A stretch of DNA of 64,000 bases from Streptomyces californicus (GTDB lineage: Bacteria > Actinomycetota > Actinomycetes > Streptomycetales > Streptomycetaceae): positions 511,386-575,385 of the forward strand of contig NZ_JNZZ01000002.1 in NCBI RefSeq assembly GCF_000717645.1, in the 5' to 3' direction. A program made the position numbers and the translations under genes. Of this stretch, positions 54,730 to 64,000 are shown piece after piece. The notes beneath the pieces are model-generated. The model did not search any database. It worked only from the letters and a program-made list of their open reading frames with translations, and was not told the DNA's origin. How positions within the stretch are numbered: the first letter of the stretch is position 1; the number at the start of each line of letters is the position of its first letter.

Positions 54730-57700
54730 GCACCACGACGAACACCGGAACGAAGACCGGCACGAACACGGCGACGGCGGACACGGCGTCCCTTCCCGCC
54801 CAGAGCGGCGGCCGCGGTGCCTCCGACCGTGCCGCCCGGGCCCGTACGGCCGCCCTGCTGGACGCGGGCGCGATCCTCCCGGCCGGCACGACCGACCGGG
54901 ACGACGCCGACGCGCTGACCGCCCGCACCTACACGCACACCGCCCTCGGGGACCGTCCGCTGGTCCGCCTCGTCCCCGGCACGCTCGGCGAGGCCGAGGA
55001 CCTCGCCCTGGAGTTCCTGGGGCTGGCCCGGACCGAGGAAGCCCCCGTCGTGGGACAGGTCCGCCGCGAGACACTCGGCTTCCCCGCCTGGGCCCTGGTC
55101 AACGACCCGGCCAACGGCCACCACGCACTGGCCCTGGTCAAGGACATCGAACGGCTCGGCCGGCAGGCCAAGACCCGCGCCGGCGCGGCCAAGGAGGGCT
55201 TCGACGAACTGGGCACCCGGCTCGGCCGTGCCGTGCCGCACTTCCTCCCCACCTACTACGAGCAGGTGGCGCGCCTCTTCCTCCAGGCCGAGAACGCCAC
55301 CTACGCCGCCTCCTTCTTCGGCAAGGCCCGTGAAGCCGAGCGGGTCCACGGCCTGGTCGTGGACGAGGACCGGCAGCGGGCCGTCTTCCTGGAGTTCGCC
55401 CTCGCCGGCGCGCTGACCGTGAAGGCGCTGCGGCAGTACGTACGCGACCTGGTGGCGCGGCTCGCCCCCGAGGACGCCTGGTCGCAGTTCCGCCGGCTGC
55501 TCGTGGAGCGCTGCGCCGCGGGCATGCCGCCCTACGCCGCGCTGCCGCAGGACGTCCGCACGCTGGTCAAGGCCGCCGGCCTGGACCGCGAGAGCGCCGA
55601 ACGCGAGCTGGTGGCGGACCTCGTCGGCTCTCCCGGAGTCGTCCGCGCCCCCGCCTCGTTCTGGTCGGCGTACGGCTCCGCGCTCACCGCCCTCGCCCGT
55701 ACCGACGAGACCGTGCGGGCCCGGCTCCTCGGCTTCTTCCCGGAGACCTTCGGCGAGGACGGCCAGGACACGGACGGCGAATCCGGCTGGCTCGGCCTGC
55801 TGGCCGCGTCCGGCGCCGAGGACATGCTGACCTCTCTCCGCGACCCGGCGTCCGCCGCCCCCGACGCGTCCGTCTCCCCGGCGGACTGGCTCGCCCGCTG
55901 GGAGGCGTACCGGCGACGCAACCGGGCGACGTCCGGCCGCAGTACGCGCACCCTGGACCTCGTCACCCGGATGGCCGACAGGCTGCGCGCCGACGGGCGC
56001 CCCGTCGACCTGTTCCAGGGCCGCTGGCGGCGCACGGCCGACCTCGACCTCCTCGACCTCTGCCTCGCCTCCGGCATCACCGTGGCCGAACCGGACCACG
56101 AGGCCACCGGCCCCGGCCGCACGCGGTCGCACGGCTTCGCGCTGGGCCCCTGGCTCGCCGACGACGAGTCCGGGCGGCGCGACCTCGAAGCCGTCGCCGC
56201 CCACCCGGACTTCCGCGCCCTGCTGCGCCAGGAGGTCGGCGGTCTCGGCGACGGACACGGCCGCCGGCTGAGCGACGCCGGCATGACGAAGCTCGCCTCC
56301 CACCCGGTCCTCTCCGTCCTCCTGCGCGAGTGGCTGACCGCCTGTGCCGAGGAGTACGCCGCGGCCCGAGGACTTCCCGGACTGCGCGTCGCGCTCAACA
56401 AGCTCTCGCCGTTCCGCGCCGTCGTCGCGGACGTCGCCCCCGAGGCCGCGCGCCTCCTCGCGGACCACGAGATCGTGCCGCTGCTCGCCGCCACCCTGCG
56501 CACCGGCGTCCTGGACGAACTGGGCTGGCCCGCGCTCGACGAGACCTACGACGAACTGGCCGCCGAAGCCGCCGCCGCCGCGTCGCGAAGCGGGAACAAC
56601 CGGTCGCAGGGCATCGGCGTCACCGGCGCCTGGCCGGCACTGATTCTGAGCACCTTCGAACGGGCCGTCGTCGTCGGACCGGAAGGCGTCCTGCTCCGCC
56701 ACACCCTGCGCCTGCCGCCCACCACCGACCAGTGGCGGACGGTCGCCTACCGCTACGTCGACGGCGAACTGCTGGTGATCTGGTGGGAGGACGGCAAGCA
56801 GCGCGGCTACTGGTCGCACCGCCCCGCCGAGGTGTTCGCGGTGGGCGGCGAACAGGTCCCCCGCTGGGGCCGCCCCAGCCTCTCGGACGAGGTGTCCGTG
56901 CCGCTGCCCGGTGGCGGTAGCGCCACCGGCGGCAAGGCCCTGCACGCGGGCGACACCACCCTCCCGCCGCAGCGCGCCGTGCTCTCCGACGGCGCAGGCC
57001 ACTGGCGGGAGGGCCACCAGGGCACCCAGCACGTGTGGCTGGAGTACGACCCGGCCACCGGCGCGCACGGCCGCGCGTCACTGCCCGCCTTCCTCCGCTC
57101 CGGAATCCAGGACGGCACCCGGCTGCTCGCCGAGCACTGCCAGGTGCTGCCCCTCCAGCCCGGTCTGGAGACCACCCCCTTCGGCACGGACGGCGCCGTG
57201 CTCGGCCGCTGGGTCCGCCGCAGCGTCACCGAGCCCGGTACGGCCGACCCCGCCGGCACCGGCCGGACCGTCGCCGGCACTCCCGACGGACACACGGTCT
57301 CCCTGCCGCACCCGCTGCGCGACGGCGCCTCGGTGACACCGCTCGGCGCTCTCACCCTGCCCGGCGGCTCACGGCCCGTCATGATCCTGCGCCACCGGTC
57401 CGTCGAAGGCCATCCGGCGGACACCGACGGCACCGCCGGCATGTGGTCCGTCAGCACCGACTCCTCCGGCGGGAGCGACGCGGCGGGCACCCCCTACGTG
57501 CCGCCCGTCTCCTACTGGCACGCCCTGCGCCCGAGGGACGGACAGGGCTCCGCCGTCCTGCGGAAGCTGGGCGACGATCGGGCCGAGAAGCTGTTCGACG
57601 AGGTCGCGACGGCGGTCGCCCGGCACCTGGAGGCGTTCCGGGCGGTCGAGACGTACACCGGGCCCTCGTCACGCGAGCTGACCGAGGAGGCCGTCGCCCG

Positions 57701-59921
57701 GGTGCTGCCCGAGGTGACCGACGCACGGCTCCGCGCGGGCGTCGCCGCACTCGTGCGGACCGCCGTGGACCGCGCCGTATCGGTCGCCCGGTACCTGGAG
57801 CCGCCCGCCCCCGCGCGGCCGGTCACGCCCCAGGACAGCGCACGCACCAAGGGCATGTTCTTCGACCACGAGCCCGAGCACGGCGACGACACGACCCTGC
57901 GGGAGGCCACCGCCTGGGGCCCCGAGCGGATGCGCGGGTCGTGGTGGGGAGGCGGAGACCGGTGGTCGGCGATCCGGCAGGTCCTCGCCGTCAACCACGT
58001 CTTCGGCGGGGAGCCGGCGTTCGGCCCGCCCGTTCCGACTAAGGTCCCCTTCACCCCTGTGGACGGCTGGCAGCGCGACGCGTACACGGTGCCCGGAGAG
58101 AACCTGTCCTGGACGCACCTCCTCGACCGACTGCCGGAACTGGCCTACCGGGCCGCGTCGGAGGCCACCGCCCCCGGGCACCGAGCCGGCCTCCTCGTCC
58201 TGCTGGAAGCCCTCGCCGCCGGCCCGCTGGCCGACCCGGCGGGCACGGTCCGCAGGGTGGAACTCATCGAGCCCCTCGACACGACCACCCCCGGAAGGAC
58301 CGGACGCCCCGAGGCCGTCCACCGCCTCGGCCACGTGCTGCGCAAGGGATCCCGTACCGTCGTGATCCTCGCCGACCACGGCCGCCACAGCGGAAGCGAC
58401 TCGGCCCGCTGGCTCGCCCTGGACCACGACCCGACCGGAGCCTTCGGACCCGTTCCCGGCTTCACCCTCGACCGCGAGCACGTCCTGCGGGAGGGCATCG
58501 CCCCCGACCGGCTCGTCCGGCTCACCGCGCTGGTGCGGGAGAAGGGCGCGGCGCCCTGGCGTCCGGAGGCCGCCGAGGCGTTCCACGCGGCCACCGGAAT
58601 CGGCCCCCTCCAGGCCACCGCACTGCTGTCGGCGGCCATCGAGGAGCCCGGCGCCGAGGCGCTGGCCGTGCTGGGCGCCAAGACCCGGGCCTTCGAGGCC
58701 GCCCAGGACCGGCTGGACGCCCTGCCCCGCGACGACCGGCACACCGTGCTCAAGGCCCTGCTGCCCGCCGACCCGGCCGAGCTGTGGACCACGGGCCCCG
58801 ACGTCCGGGCCGCCGCCGAGGTGTGGCGCGAGCGCCTGGGCTCCCTCGTCCGCGTCCCCGAGGAACTGGACCTCGACCTCACCGGAGCCTTGGCCTCCTC
58901 CGTCGACCTGGTCCTCAACACGGGTTCCCGGCCCTGGCTCGCCCACGGAACCCCCGTACCGGGCGGCGGCGCGAGCCCGGCCCTTCACCGGGTGAGCGGG
59001 CGCGGCGCGATCGTGACCGCCCTGACCGCCCTGCGCACGCTCGCCTACACGCTGCCGTACGGCCACCCCCTGCGGGACCACCTGCCCGTCGGACTCGCGG
59101 CTCTGCGCAACCGCCTCGCCGACCCCGGCCTGGTGCTGGACCTCGGCCTGGACTGGACCGAATCGGGGACCTCGATAGGTGCTGTGATCCGCGAAGCCCA
59201 CGGGCTCCCCGAGTCCGGCGGCGCCGACGCCGACGGACTGGTCCGGGCCGGAACGGCGCTGCTCCTCACCCCGGGGTACGGCGAGAGCGAGAAGCTGCTG
59301 ATCCGCCCGGCCGGTCTGACCGGCCCCGACGATCCGGCGTTCGGCCTGGTCGAGGGCACTGTCAACCCGCTCCGCACCGGTGACCTGCTGGCCCTGCGCG
59401 CCCTGCTGAGCGAGGAGACCGACGCCCTGGTGGCGGCAGGCGCACCCGACGGCTCCGAGCCGCACCCGGCCCAGGACCCGACGCGGACGGCACCGGAACT
59501 GGTGGCCGAGGCGGCCGACGCCCTCTCCCTGAGTGCGGACGCCGCAGCCCTCTACCTGATGCTGCTCGCCCTGCCCGACCCCACGGACCGCAACTGCGTC
59601 CGCTGGACCGAGTGGAAGCCGGCCCGCGTCAAGAAGGCCCGCGCCGAACTCTCCGCCACCGATCTCGTGGTGGAGGCGAAGCGCTCCCGGGCCGGACGCA
59701 CGCTCTTCCTCCCCTGCGGCTGGCTGGAACGCGGCGCCCCCGGGCTGCCGCTGGAGACCTGGAAGGAAGGTCTGTACCCCGTGGCGGGGTCCGCCCGGAC
59801 CCTGCCCCACCTCGCCGTGCCCGCGCTGTACGCGGCAGCCTGGGCCCGGGTCAGGGGCGGCGACACCCCCGCCTTCGAAGAACTGGACACCCGCGCCCCC
59901 CGGAAGGGCCGCCGCCGATGA
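54726..59921 (+). CDS. 1,731-aa protein of the DUF4132-MoxR-DUF5682 operon
   Basis: A Thr/Gly/Ala-rich start (about 40 residues) leads into a very long, mostly helical, Ala/Leu-rich polypeptide with no membrane segment, Walker motif or signal peptide. Notable stretches are NATYAASFFGKAREAERVHG (near 200), EQVPRWGRPSLSDEVSVPLP (near 715) and, at the end, WKPARVKKARAELSATDLVV with RTLFLPCGWLERGAPGLPLE. I recognise it only as the large companion usually found in this cluster type. It overlaps both neighbours by 4 bp, so all are co-translated. Scaffold or effector roles are possible; none is shown. Confidence 0.82.
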   Translation: MSTTTNTGTKTGTNTATADTASLPAQSGGRGASDRAARARTAALLDAGAILPAGTTDRDDADALTARTYTHTALGDRPLVRLVPGTLGEAEDLALEFLGLARTEEAPVVGQVRRETLGFPAWALVNDPANGHHALALVKDIERLGRQAKTRAGAAKEGFDELGTRLGRAVPHFLPTYYEQVARLFLQAENATYAASFFGKAREAERVHGLVVDEDRQRAVFLEFALAGALTVKALRQYVRDLVARLAPEDAWSQFRRLLVERCAAGMPPYAALPQDVRTLVKAAGLDRESAERELVADLVGSPGVVRAPASFWSAYGSALTALARTDETVRARLLGFFPETFGEDGQDTDGESGWLGLLAASGAEDMLTSLRDPASAAPDASVSPADWLARWEAYRRRNRATSGRSTRTLDLVTRMADRLRADGRPVDLFQGRWRRTADLDLLDLCLASGITVAEPDHEATGPGRTRSHGFALGPWLADDESGRRDLEAVAAHPDFRALLRQEVGGLGDGHGRRLSDAGMTKLASHPVLSVLLREWLTACAEEYAAARGLPGLRVALNKLSPFRAVVADVAPEAARLLADHEIVPLLAATLRTGVLDELGWPALDETYDELAAEAAAAASRSGNNRSQGIGVTGAWPALILSTFERAVVVGPEGVLLRHTLRLPPTTDQWRTVAYRYVDGELLVIWWEDGKQRGYWSHRPAEVFAVGGEQVPRWGRPSLSDEVSVPLPGGGSATGGKALHAGDTTLPPQRAVLSDGAGHWREGHQGTQHVWLEYDPATGAHGRASLPAFLRSGIQDGTRLLAEHCQVLPLQPGLETTPFGTDGAVLGRWVRRSVTEPGTADPAGTGRTVAGTPDGHTVSLPHPLRDGASVTPLGALTLPGGSRPVMILRHRSVEGHPADTDGTAGMWSVSTDSSGGSDAAGTPYVPPVSYWHALRPRDGQGSAVLRKLGDDRAEKLFDEVATAVARHLEAFRAVETYTGPSSRELTEEAVARVLPEVTDARLRAGVAALVRTAVDRAVSVARYLEPPAPARPVTPQDSARTKGMFFDHEPEHGDDTTLREATAWGPERMRGSWWGGGDRWSAIRQVLAVNHVFGGEPAFGPPVPTKVPFTPVDGWQRDAYTVPGENLSWTHLLDRLPELAYRAASEATAPGHRAGLLVLLEALAAGPLADPAGTVRRVELIEPLDTTTPGRTGRPEAVHRLGHVLRKGSRTVVILADHGRHSGSDSARWLALDHDPTGAFGPVPGFTLDREHVLREGIAPDRLVRLTALVREKGAAPWRPEAAEAFHAATGIGPLQATALLSAAIEEPGAEALAVLGAKTRAFEAAQDRLDALPRDDRHTVLKALLPADPAELWTTGPDVRAAAEVWRERLGSLVRVPEELDLDLTGALASSVDLVLNTGSRPWLAHGTPVPGGGASPALHRVSGRGAIVTALTALRTLAYTLPYGHPLRDHLPVGLAALRNRLADPGLVLDLGLDWTESGTSIGAVIREAHGLPESGGADADGLVRAGTALLLTPGYGESEKLLIRPAGLTGPDDPAFGLVEGTVNPLRTGDLLALRALLSEETDALVAAGAPDGSEPHPAQDPTRTAPELVAEAADALSLSADAAALYLMLLALPDPTDRNCVRWTEWKPARVKKARAELSATDLVVEAKRSRAGRTLFLPCGWLERGAPGLPLETWKEGLYPVAGSARTLPHLAVPALYAAAWARVRGGDTPAFEELDTRAPRKGRRR

Positions 59922-61129
59922 CGAACGACACCACGACCACCCCGGCGGAAGCGATTCCGGGCCAGGCCGCCGAGCCCGGCCGGACAGCGCGGCAGATCAC
60001 CCTGCCCGAGGACCGGTACGCCACCGAGCTGGCCTTCCTCGCCGCCCACGACACCGGGCCCCGACCGCCCGGCTGGCTGCTGACGCCCCGTGCCGTCGTC
60101 ACCTTCGTCATGGGCAGCGCCGGTGACGCGCTCAGCCTCCCGAAGGGGGCCCGGCCCGCGGCAGGGGTGCCGCGCCGCCTGGTGATCGAGCAGAAGTTCG
60201 TCGGCGAACGCGCCCTGGTCGAGCGGTGCGTGGTCACGCTCGCCGGAGAGCGCGGCCTCCTCCTCGTGGGCGAACCCGGCACCGCCAAGTCGATGCTCTC
60301 CGAGCTGCTGTCGGCGGCCGTCTGCGGGACCAGCGCGCTCACCGTGCAGGGCACCGCGGGTACCACCGAGGACCAGCTCAAGTACGGCTGGAACTACGCC
60401 CTGCTGCTCGCCCAGGGACCCACCGAGCAGGCACTCGTGCCCTCCCCGGTCCTGACCGCCATGACCCGGGGGGCCGTCGCCCGGGTCGAGGAGGTCACCC
60501 GCTGTCTGCCGGAGGTCCAGGACGCCCTGGTGTCGCTGCTCTCCGAACGGCGCATCGCGGTGCCCGAACTGGCGGGTGGCGACGGGGCCCAGGTGCACGC
60601 GGCCCCCGGCTTCACCCTCATCGCCACCGCCAACCTCCGGGACAAGGGCGTCTCGGAGATGTCCGCGGCGCTGAAACGGCGCTTCAACTTCGAGACCGTG
60701 GGGCCCATCGGGGACGTGGACGCCGAGATGGCTCTCGTCCGGCGCCAGTCGCGGGCCGCCGTCGAACGCGTGGGCGCCGCCTACCAGGTGGACGACGCGG
60801 TCCTCGAAGCCCTCGTCACCGCCTTCCGGGACCTCCGGGACGGCCGCTCCGCGGAGGGCTGGGAGGTCGAACGCCCCTCCACGGTGATGAGCACGGCGGA
60901 AGCGGTCTCCGTGGCCGGTGCCCTGGGCCTGGCCGCCGCCTACTTCCCCGGCGACCGGGACGTGCTCTCCCTGCTCCCGGGCCATCTGCTCGGCGTCGTC
61001 CGGAAGGACGACCCCGCCGACGCGGCACGGCTGCTGGGGTACTGGGACGGGCCGGTGCGCAAGCGGGCGGAGCAGGGTTCCGCCACCTGGCGCGCGCTGT
61101 GGGACCTGCGATCGGTGCTGGAGAACTGA
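59918..61129 (+). CDS. MoxR-type AAA+ ATPase
   Basis: The 403-aa product has Walker A GEPGTAKS (118-125), a Walker B-like ARVEEVTR (E191-E192 in place of the usual DE), sensor-1 IATANLRDKG and an Arg-finger region ALKRRFNF (near 251-258). E. coli YehL has the same EE-type box as far as I recall, so this is a family trait. MoxR ATPases work with VWA proteins as chaperone or remodelling machines; the VWA gene is expected beyond the window. ATG overlaps the upstream stop. Confidence 0.92.
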   Translation: MTNDTTTTPAEAIPGQAAEPGRTARQITLPEDRYATELAFLAAHDTGPRPPGWLLTPRAVVTFVMGSAGDALSLPKGARPAAGVPRRLVIEQKFVGERALVERCVVTLAGERGLLLVGEPGTAKSMLSELLSAAVCGTSALTVQGTAGTTEDQLKYGWNYALLLAQGPTEQALVPSPVLTAMTRGAVARVEEVTRCLPEVQDALVSLLSERRIAVPELAGGDGAQVHAAPGFTLIATANLRDKGVSEMSAALKRRFNFETVGPIGDVDAEMALVRRQSRAAVERVGAAYQVDDAVLEALVTAFRDLRDGRSAEGWEVERPSTVMSTAEAVSVAGALGLAAAYFPGDRDVLSLLPGHLLGVVRKDDPADAARLLGYWDGPVRKRAEQGSATWRALWDLRSVLEN

Positions 61130-61132
61130 CGG

Positions 61133-64000
61133 ATGAACGAGTCGACCACCCCCGGTCCGGGGACGACGGCCGAACCGGGCGCCAACGCCGGCCCCCCGGC
61201 CGCCGACGACGCGCCCGCCGGGACCCCCGCCCGGGGCCCGGCGGGCGGATCGGCCCCCTCGGAGGCCGCCCTGGCGGCCCTCGCGGCGACCGGTCCCGGG
61301 GCGCCGTTCCTGATCGGGGTGCGCCACCACGCGCCGTCGCTGGCGGCCGCCCTGCCGGCGCTGCTCGACGCGGCGGACCCCGACGTCCTCCTCGTCGAAC
61401 TGCCCGCCGAATTCCAGCCCTGGCTCGGCTGGCTCGCCCACGAGGAGACCGAGGCCCCGGTGGCGTTGGCAGCCGTGCCCGCCGCCGGACCCGGAGCCGG
61501 TCCGGCGGGGGAACGGGGCCCGGCGTTCTACCCGTTCGCGGACTTCTCGCCCGAACTGGTCGCGCTGCGCTGGGCGGCGAGAAACGGCGTTCCGGCCGTG
61601 GCCTGCGATCTGCCCCTGGCCGACCGGGCATGGGCGGAGGGCGGCGACGGCGCCCCGACCCCCGCACCCGCCCCCGGGGCGGTCTCCGGACCGGGGACGG
61701 GGGAGGGGCGCGGACTGTCCGCCGCGCTCCGCTCCCGGCTCACTGGGCGGGACGGCGACGACCTGTGGGACCGGCTGGTGGAGACCGGAGCCCCCGGCTC
61801 GACACCCGAGGCGCTCCGCCGCGCCGCCCTGCTCACCGGCTGGGCACTGCGGTACGAGGCCGAGGCGGGGGCAGGGGTGGGGGGTACGGACCTGGCCCGC
61901 GAGGCGTGCATGCGCGGCCACCTGGCCGAGGCCCTGGAGAGCGGACGGCGGCCCGCCGTGGTGGTGGGGGCCTTCCACACCCCGGCGCTGCTCCCCTCGG
62001 TAGGGGACGCCGGAACCACCGAGCGCGTCGACGCCTTCGCCGCGCCGGGCCCGGCCACCGCGTCCGAACAAGGCCCGGGGGCGCGGCGTACGCCCACCGG
62101 GCCCGGCCCGGCCCCGGACCCGTCGGGCGCCGTGCCCGCTTCGGCCGCGCCGCAGTCCGCCGCGTGCACCGTCTCCCTGATCCCGTACACGTACCCGCTG
62201 CTCGACTCCCGGTCCGGCTACCCGGCCGGCATCCGGGACCCCGAGTGGCAGCACACCGTCCTGGAGGCCGCCGGAGATCCGGCCGCGCTGCACGAGGCGC
62301 TGGTCGGCACCGCCGTGCGCCTGTGCGCCGCGCTGCGCGAGAAGGGCCACCCGTACGGCCCGGCGGACGGGCGGGAGATCGTCCGGGTCGCCGGGGACCT
62401 CGCCCGGCTGCGCGACCTGCCCGCGCCCGGCCGCGGTGAACTCCTGGAAGCCGTGCAGACGGTGCTGGGACGCGGCGAGACGTACGGCGCGGGCCGCGCC
62501 GTCGCCCAGGCCCTCGAAAGCGTCCTCGTGGGCACCCGCACAGGGCGGCCCGCACCGGCCGCGCCGCGCAGCGGACTGAGCCCCGCCGTCGAGGCCGAGA
62601 CCGAGGCGCTCGCGCTGCCCGGACCGCGGGACGCGCACGAGAAGACCCCGCGCGATCTCCGGCTCGACCCGTCGCGCTCCCCGCTGGACCGCCGCCGCGA
62701 ACTGCTGCTGCGCAGGCTGAGCGTGTGCGGCATCCCCTACGCGCGGGAGCAGGAGGTGACCGGTGCGGCGGGCGGCGAAGGACTGACGACGCGCTGGCAG
62801 GTGCGGTGGACCCCGGCGACCGCCGCCATGCTCACCGCCGCCGGCGCGCGCGGCGTCACCCCGGCCCAGGCGGCCGAAGGCGTACTGCGTCAGCGCCACG
62901 CGGCCGAGCGCGCGGAGGGCGGTCCGACCGCCGCCCAGGTCGTCCGAGGGCTGGCGGAGGCCGCCGCGTGCGGACTGCCGGCCCCGGCCGACGAGCGGCT
63001 GGCCGAACTGGCGGACGTCCTCCCCGCGACCGGCACCCTGCCCGAACTCCTCGCCGGGCTCGACCTGCTGGACCGCATCGACGCGGGCCACCTGCCGGGA
63101 CTGACCGCTCCGGAGGGCACCGAAGAACCGGCCGACGGTGACGAGCTCCCGCGCGCGGCCGACCGCGCGCGGGCCGACCGCATCGCGCACGCGGCGGACC
63201 TGCTGACCGCCGCCGCCGTCCGCCAGGTCGACGGGCTGACCGGTTCCGAGGAGCCGGAGGACGCCCGCGCCCTGCTCGAACTGGCCCAGCGCGCCGACCG
63301 GCTGGGCGGCATCCGGCTCGCCGACGCCCTCGCCCGGCTGGCCGCCGACGGCGCCCCGCTGATCGCGGCGGCCGCCGGAGCCGTCAGGGTGCTCACCGGC
63401 CACGAGGAGGCCGAGCCCTTCGGCGAACGCGTCGCCTCCTGGGTGGACGGAGCCGTGGACGGCGCTTCCCGGGCCGTCCTCACCGCCCGCCTCACCGGCG
63501 TCCTGACGGTCGCGGGCCCGCTGCTGACCGTCGGCATCGGCGCTCTCGACCCGTTGCTGGACCGGGTCGTCGAGCTGGAGGACTCCGCGTTCCTGGCCCG
63601 GCTCCCGGCCCTGCGCGGCGGTTTCGACACCCTGAGCCCGGCCGCTCGGGACCGTCTCCTGGACACCGTGGAGGAGCGGTTGGGCGAACGGGTGGACGCG
63701 CTCGACGGTGACGACCCCGTCGAGCTGGCCCGGCGAACGGCCGCCGACCTCGCGGCGCGGGACCTGCTGACCGGACTCGGCCTGCCCGTGGCACCACCCG
63801 ACGACGGCCCGGCTCGCCCGCCGTCCGACCACGCCACCCCCACGAGCCCCACCGCGGAGCCCGCGAAAGCCACGCCCGCGAGCCGCACCGCCGCACCCGC
63901 GACAGACACTCCGACGAGCCCCACCGCCGTGCCGGTGACAGCCACGCCCGCGAGCCCCACCGCCGCACCCACGACACCCACCCCCACGACACCCCCCCCC
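61133..64000 (+). CDS. DUF5682 family protein, C-terminus beyond window
   Basis: The frame is open to the last base (956 codons). After a Pro/Gly/Ala-rich start, the DUF5682 domain begins at FLIGVRHHAPSLAAAL, with DVLLVELPAEFQPWL, PAVACDLPLADRAW and VVVGAFHTPALLPS, resembling the TraB/ChaN-like fold of YehM. Long helical regions follow (WQVRWTPATAAMLTAAGA, LADALARLAADGAPLI). The last 55 residues visible are 12-residue Pro/Ser/Thr/Ala repeats. It starts 3 bp after the MoxR stop. Confidence 0.88.
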   Translation, partial: MNESTTPGPGTTAEPGANAGPPAADDAPAGTPARGPAGGSAPSEAALAALAATGPGAPFLIGVRHHAPSLAAALPALLDAADPDVLLVELPAEFQPWLGWLAHEETEAPVALAAVPAAGPGAGPAGERGPAFYPFADFSPELVALRWAARNGVPAVACDLPLADRAWAEGGDGAPTPAPAPGAVSGPGTGEGRGLSAALRSRLTGRDGDDLWDRLVETGAPGSTPEALRRAALLTGWALRYEAEAGAGVGGTDLAREACMRGHLAEALESGRRPAVVVGAFHTPALLPSVGDAGTTERVDAFAAPGPATASEQGPGARRTPTGPGPAPDPSGAVPASAAPQSAACTVSLIPYTYPLLDSRSGYPAGIRDPEWQHTVLEAAGDPAALHEALVGTAVRLCAALREKGHPYGPADGREIVRVAGDLARLRDLPAPGRGELLEAVQTVLGRGETYGAGRAVAQALESVLVGTRTGRPAPAAPRSGLSPAVEAETEALALPGPRDAHEKTPRDLRLDPSRSPLDRRRELLLRRLSVCGIPYAREQEVTGAAGGEGLTTRWQVRWTPATAAMLTAAGARGVTPAQAAEGVLRQRHAAERAEGGPTAAQVVRGLAEAAACGLPAPADERLAELADVLPATGTLPELLAGLDLLDRIDAGHLPGLTAPEGTEEPADGDELPRAADRARADRIAHAADLLTAAAVRQVDGLTGSEEPEDARALLELAQRADRLGGIRLADALARLAADGAPLIAAAAGAVRVLTGHEEAEPFGERVASWVDGAVDGASRAVLTARLTGVLTVAGPLLTVGIGALDPLLDRVVELEDSAFLARLPALRGGFDTLSPAARDRLLDTVEERLGERVDALDGDDPVELARRTAADLAARDLLTGLGLPVAPPDDGPARPPSDHATPTSPTAEPAKATPASRTAAPATDTPTSPTAVPVTATPASPTAAPTTPTPTTPPP
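63839..64000 (+). repeat. 36-bp tandem repeat (12-residue Pro/Thr/Ala repeats) in the DUF5682 gene
   Basis: Units of 36 bp begin at 63839, 63875, 63911, 63947 and 63983 (cut by the window end). Each encodes a variant of P-x-S-P-T-A-x-P-x-x-x-T. Confidence 0.85.

Noticed and set aside
59552..63832. 1,426-aa minus-strand ORF
   Set aside because: Antisense of the MoxR and DUF5682 genes, whose family motifs and codon bias are clear on the plus strand.

Overview
The window is chromosomal DNA of a Streptomyces, roughly 70-75% G+C with the strong third-position G/C bias of that genus. The secreted trypsin at 52.6 kb matches, as far as I can recall, the Streptomyces griseus trypsin almost residue for residue, which points to the S. 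griseus clade. The block sdhCAB, rmdA, olsBA and egtABCD keeps company that I recall from the S. coelicolor SCO0910-SCO0930 neighbourhood. No tRNA, rRNA, insertion sequence, prophage or CRISPR array was seen.

Layout. 0-4 kb: a minus-strand stress module (SigB/F-type sigma factor, receiver-PP2C phosphatase, sensor kinase cut by the window edge). 4-6.2 kb: a zinc-ribbon SDR protein lacking the usual catalytic Tyr, and a 58-aa ORF behind a hairpin-rich leader. 6.2-9.3 kb: a YndJ-like / DUF1990 / lipase-maturation-factor operon under two identical TTGAACGCGTTCAA palindromes. 9.3-13.6 kb: a DUF6777 lipoprotein, a PAS-GAF-PP2C-HATPase regulator and a Nei-type glycosylase. 13.7-17.7 kb: LytTR regulator, small membrane protein, Na+/solute symporter and LytS-type kinase. 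17.7-25.9 kb: an ECF sigma convergent with a mini anti-sigma, CapA, UspA, a polysaccharide deacetylase, a class F sortase, two related surface proteins sharing a GGLGGS-TM-Arg tail, DUF4239, and a proline-rich surface protein broken at a 20-base G tract.

26.4-34 kb: a methyltransferase coupled to the c-di-GMP enzyme RmdA, then a LysR regulator divergent from sdhCAB. 34-40 kb: a short UvrA-like protein, an LLM flavoprotein, a HAD phosphatase, dodecin, and an orphan DasA-like lipoprotein whose promoter holds a DasR-type element. 40.3-46.5 kb: olsBA (ornithine lipid) converging on egtABCD (ergothioneine). 46.7-51.8 kb: a PARG-like hydrolase, a PemK-like protein, a LacI regulator, thioredoxin and a disulfide reductase-like flavoprotein. 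52.6 kb: sprT. 53.9-64 kb: a four-gene operon (DUF4132, a 1,731-aa protein, MoxR AAA+ ATPase, DUF5682) that runs off the end; it parallels the E. coli molR/yeh cluster and is the best candidate for a poorly understood multi-gene system.

Recurring themes are tight 4-bp start/stop overlaps, probable leaderless mRNAs (TANNNT 6-8 nt before the start codon), TTA (bldA) codons in egtA and in a LacI gene, and short tandem duplications that copy the last codons of genes past their stops. All coordinates, motifs and repeats were read by eye; family names come from memory of the families, not from a search.
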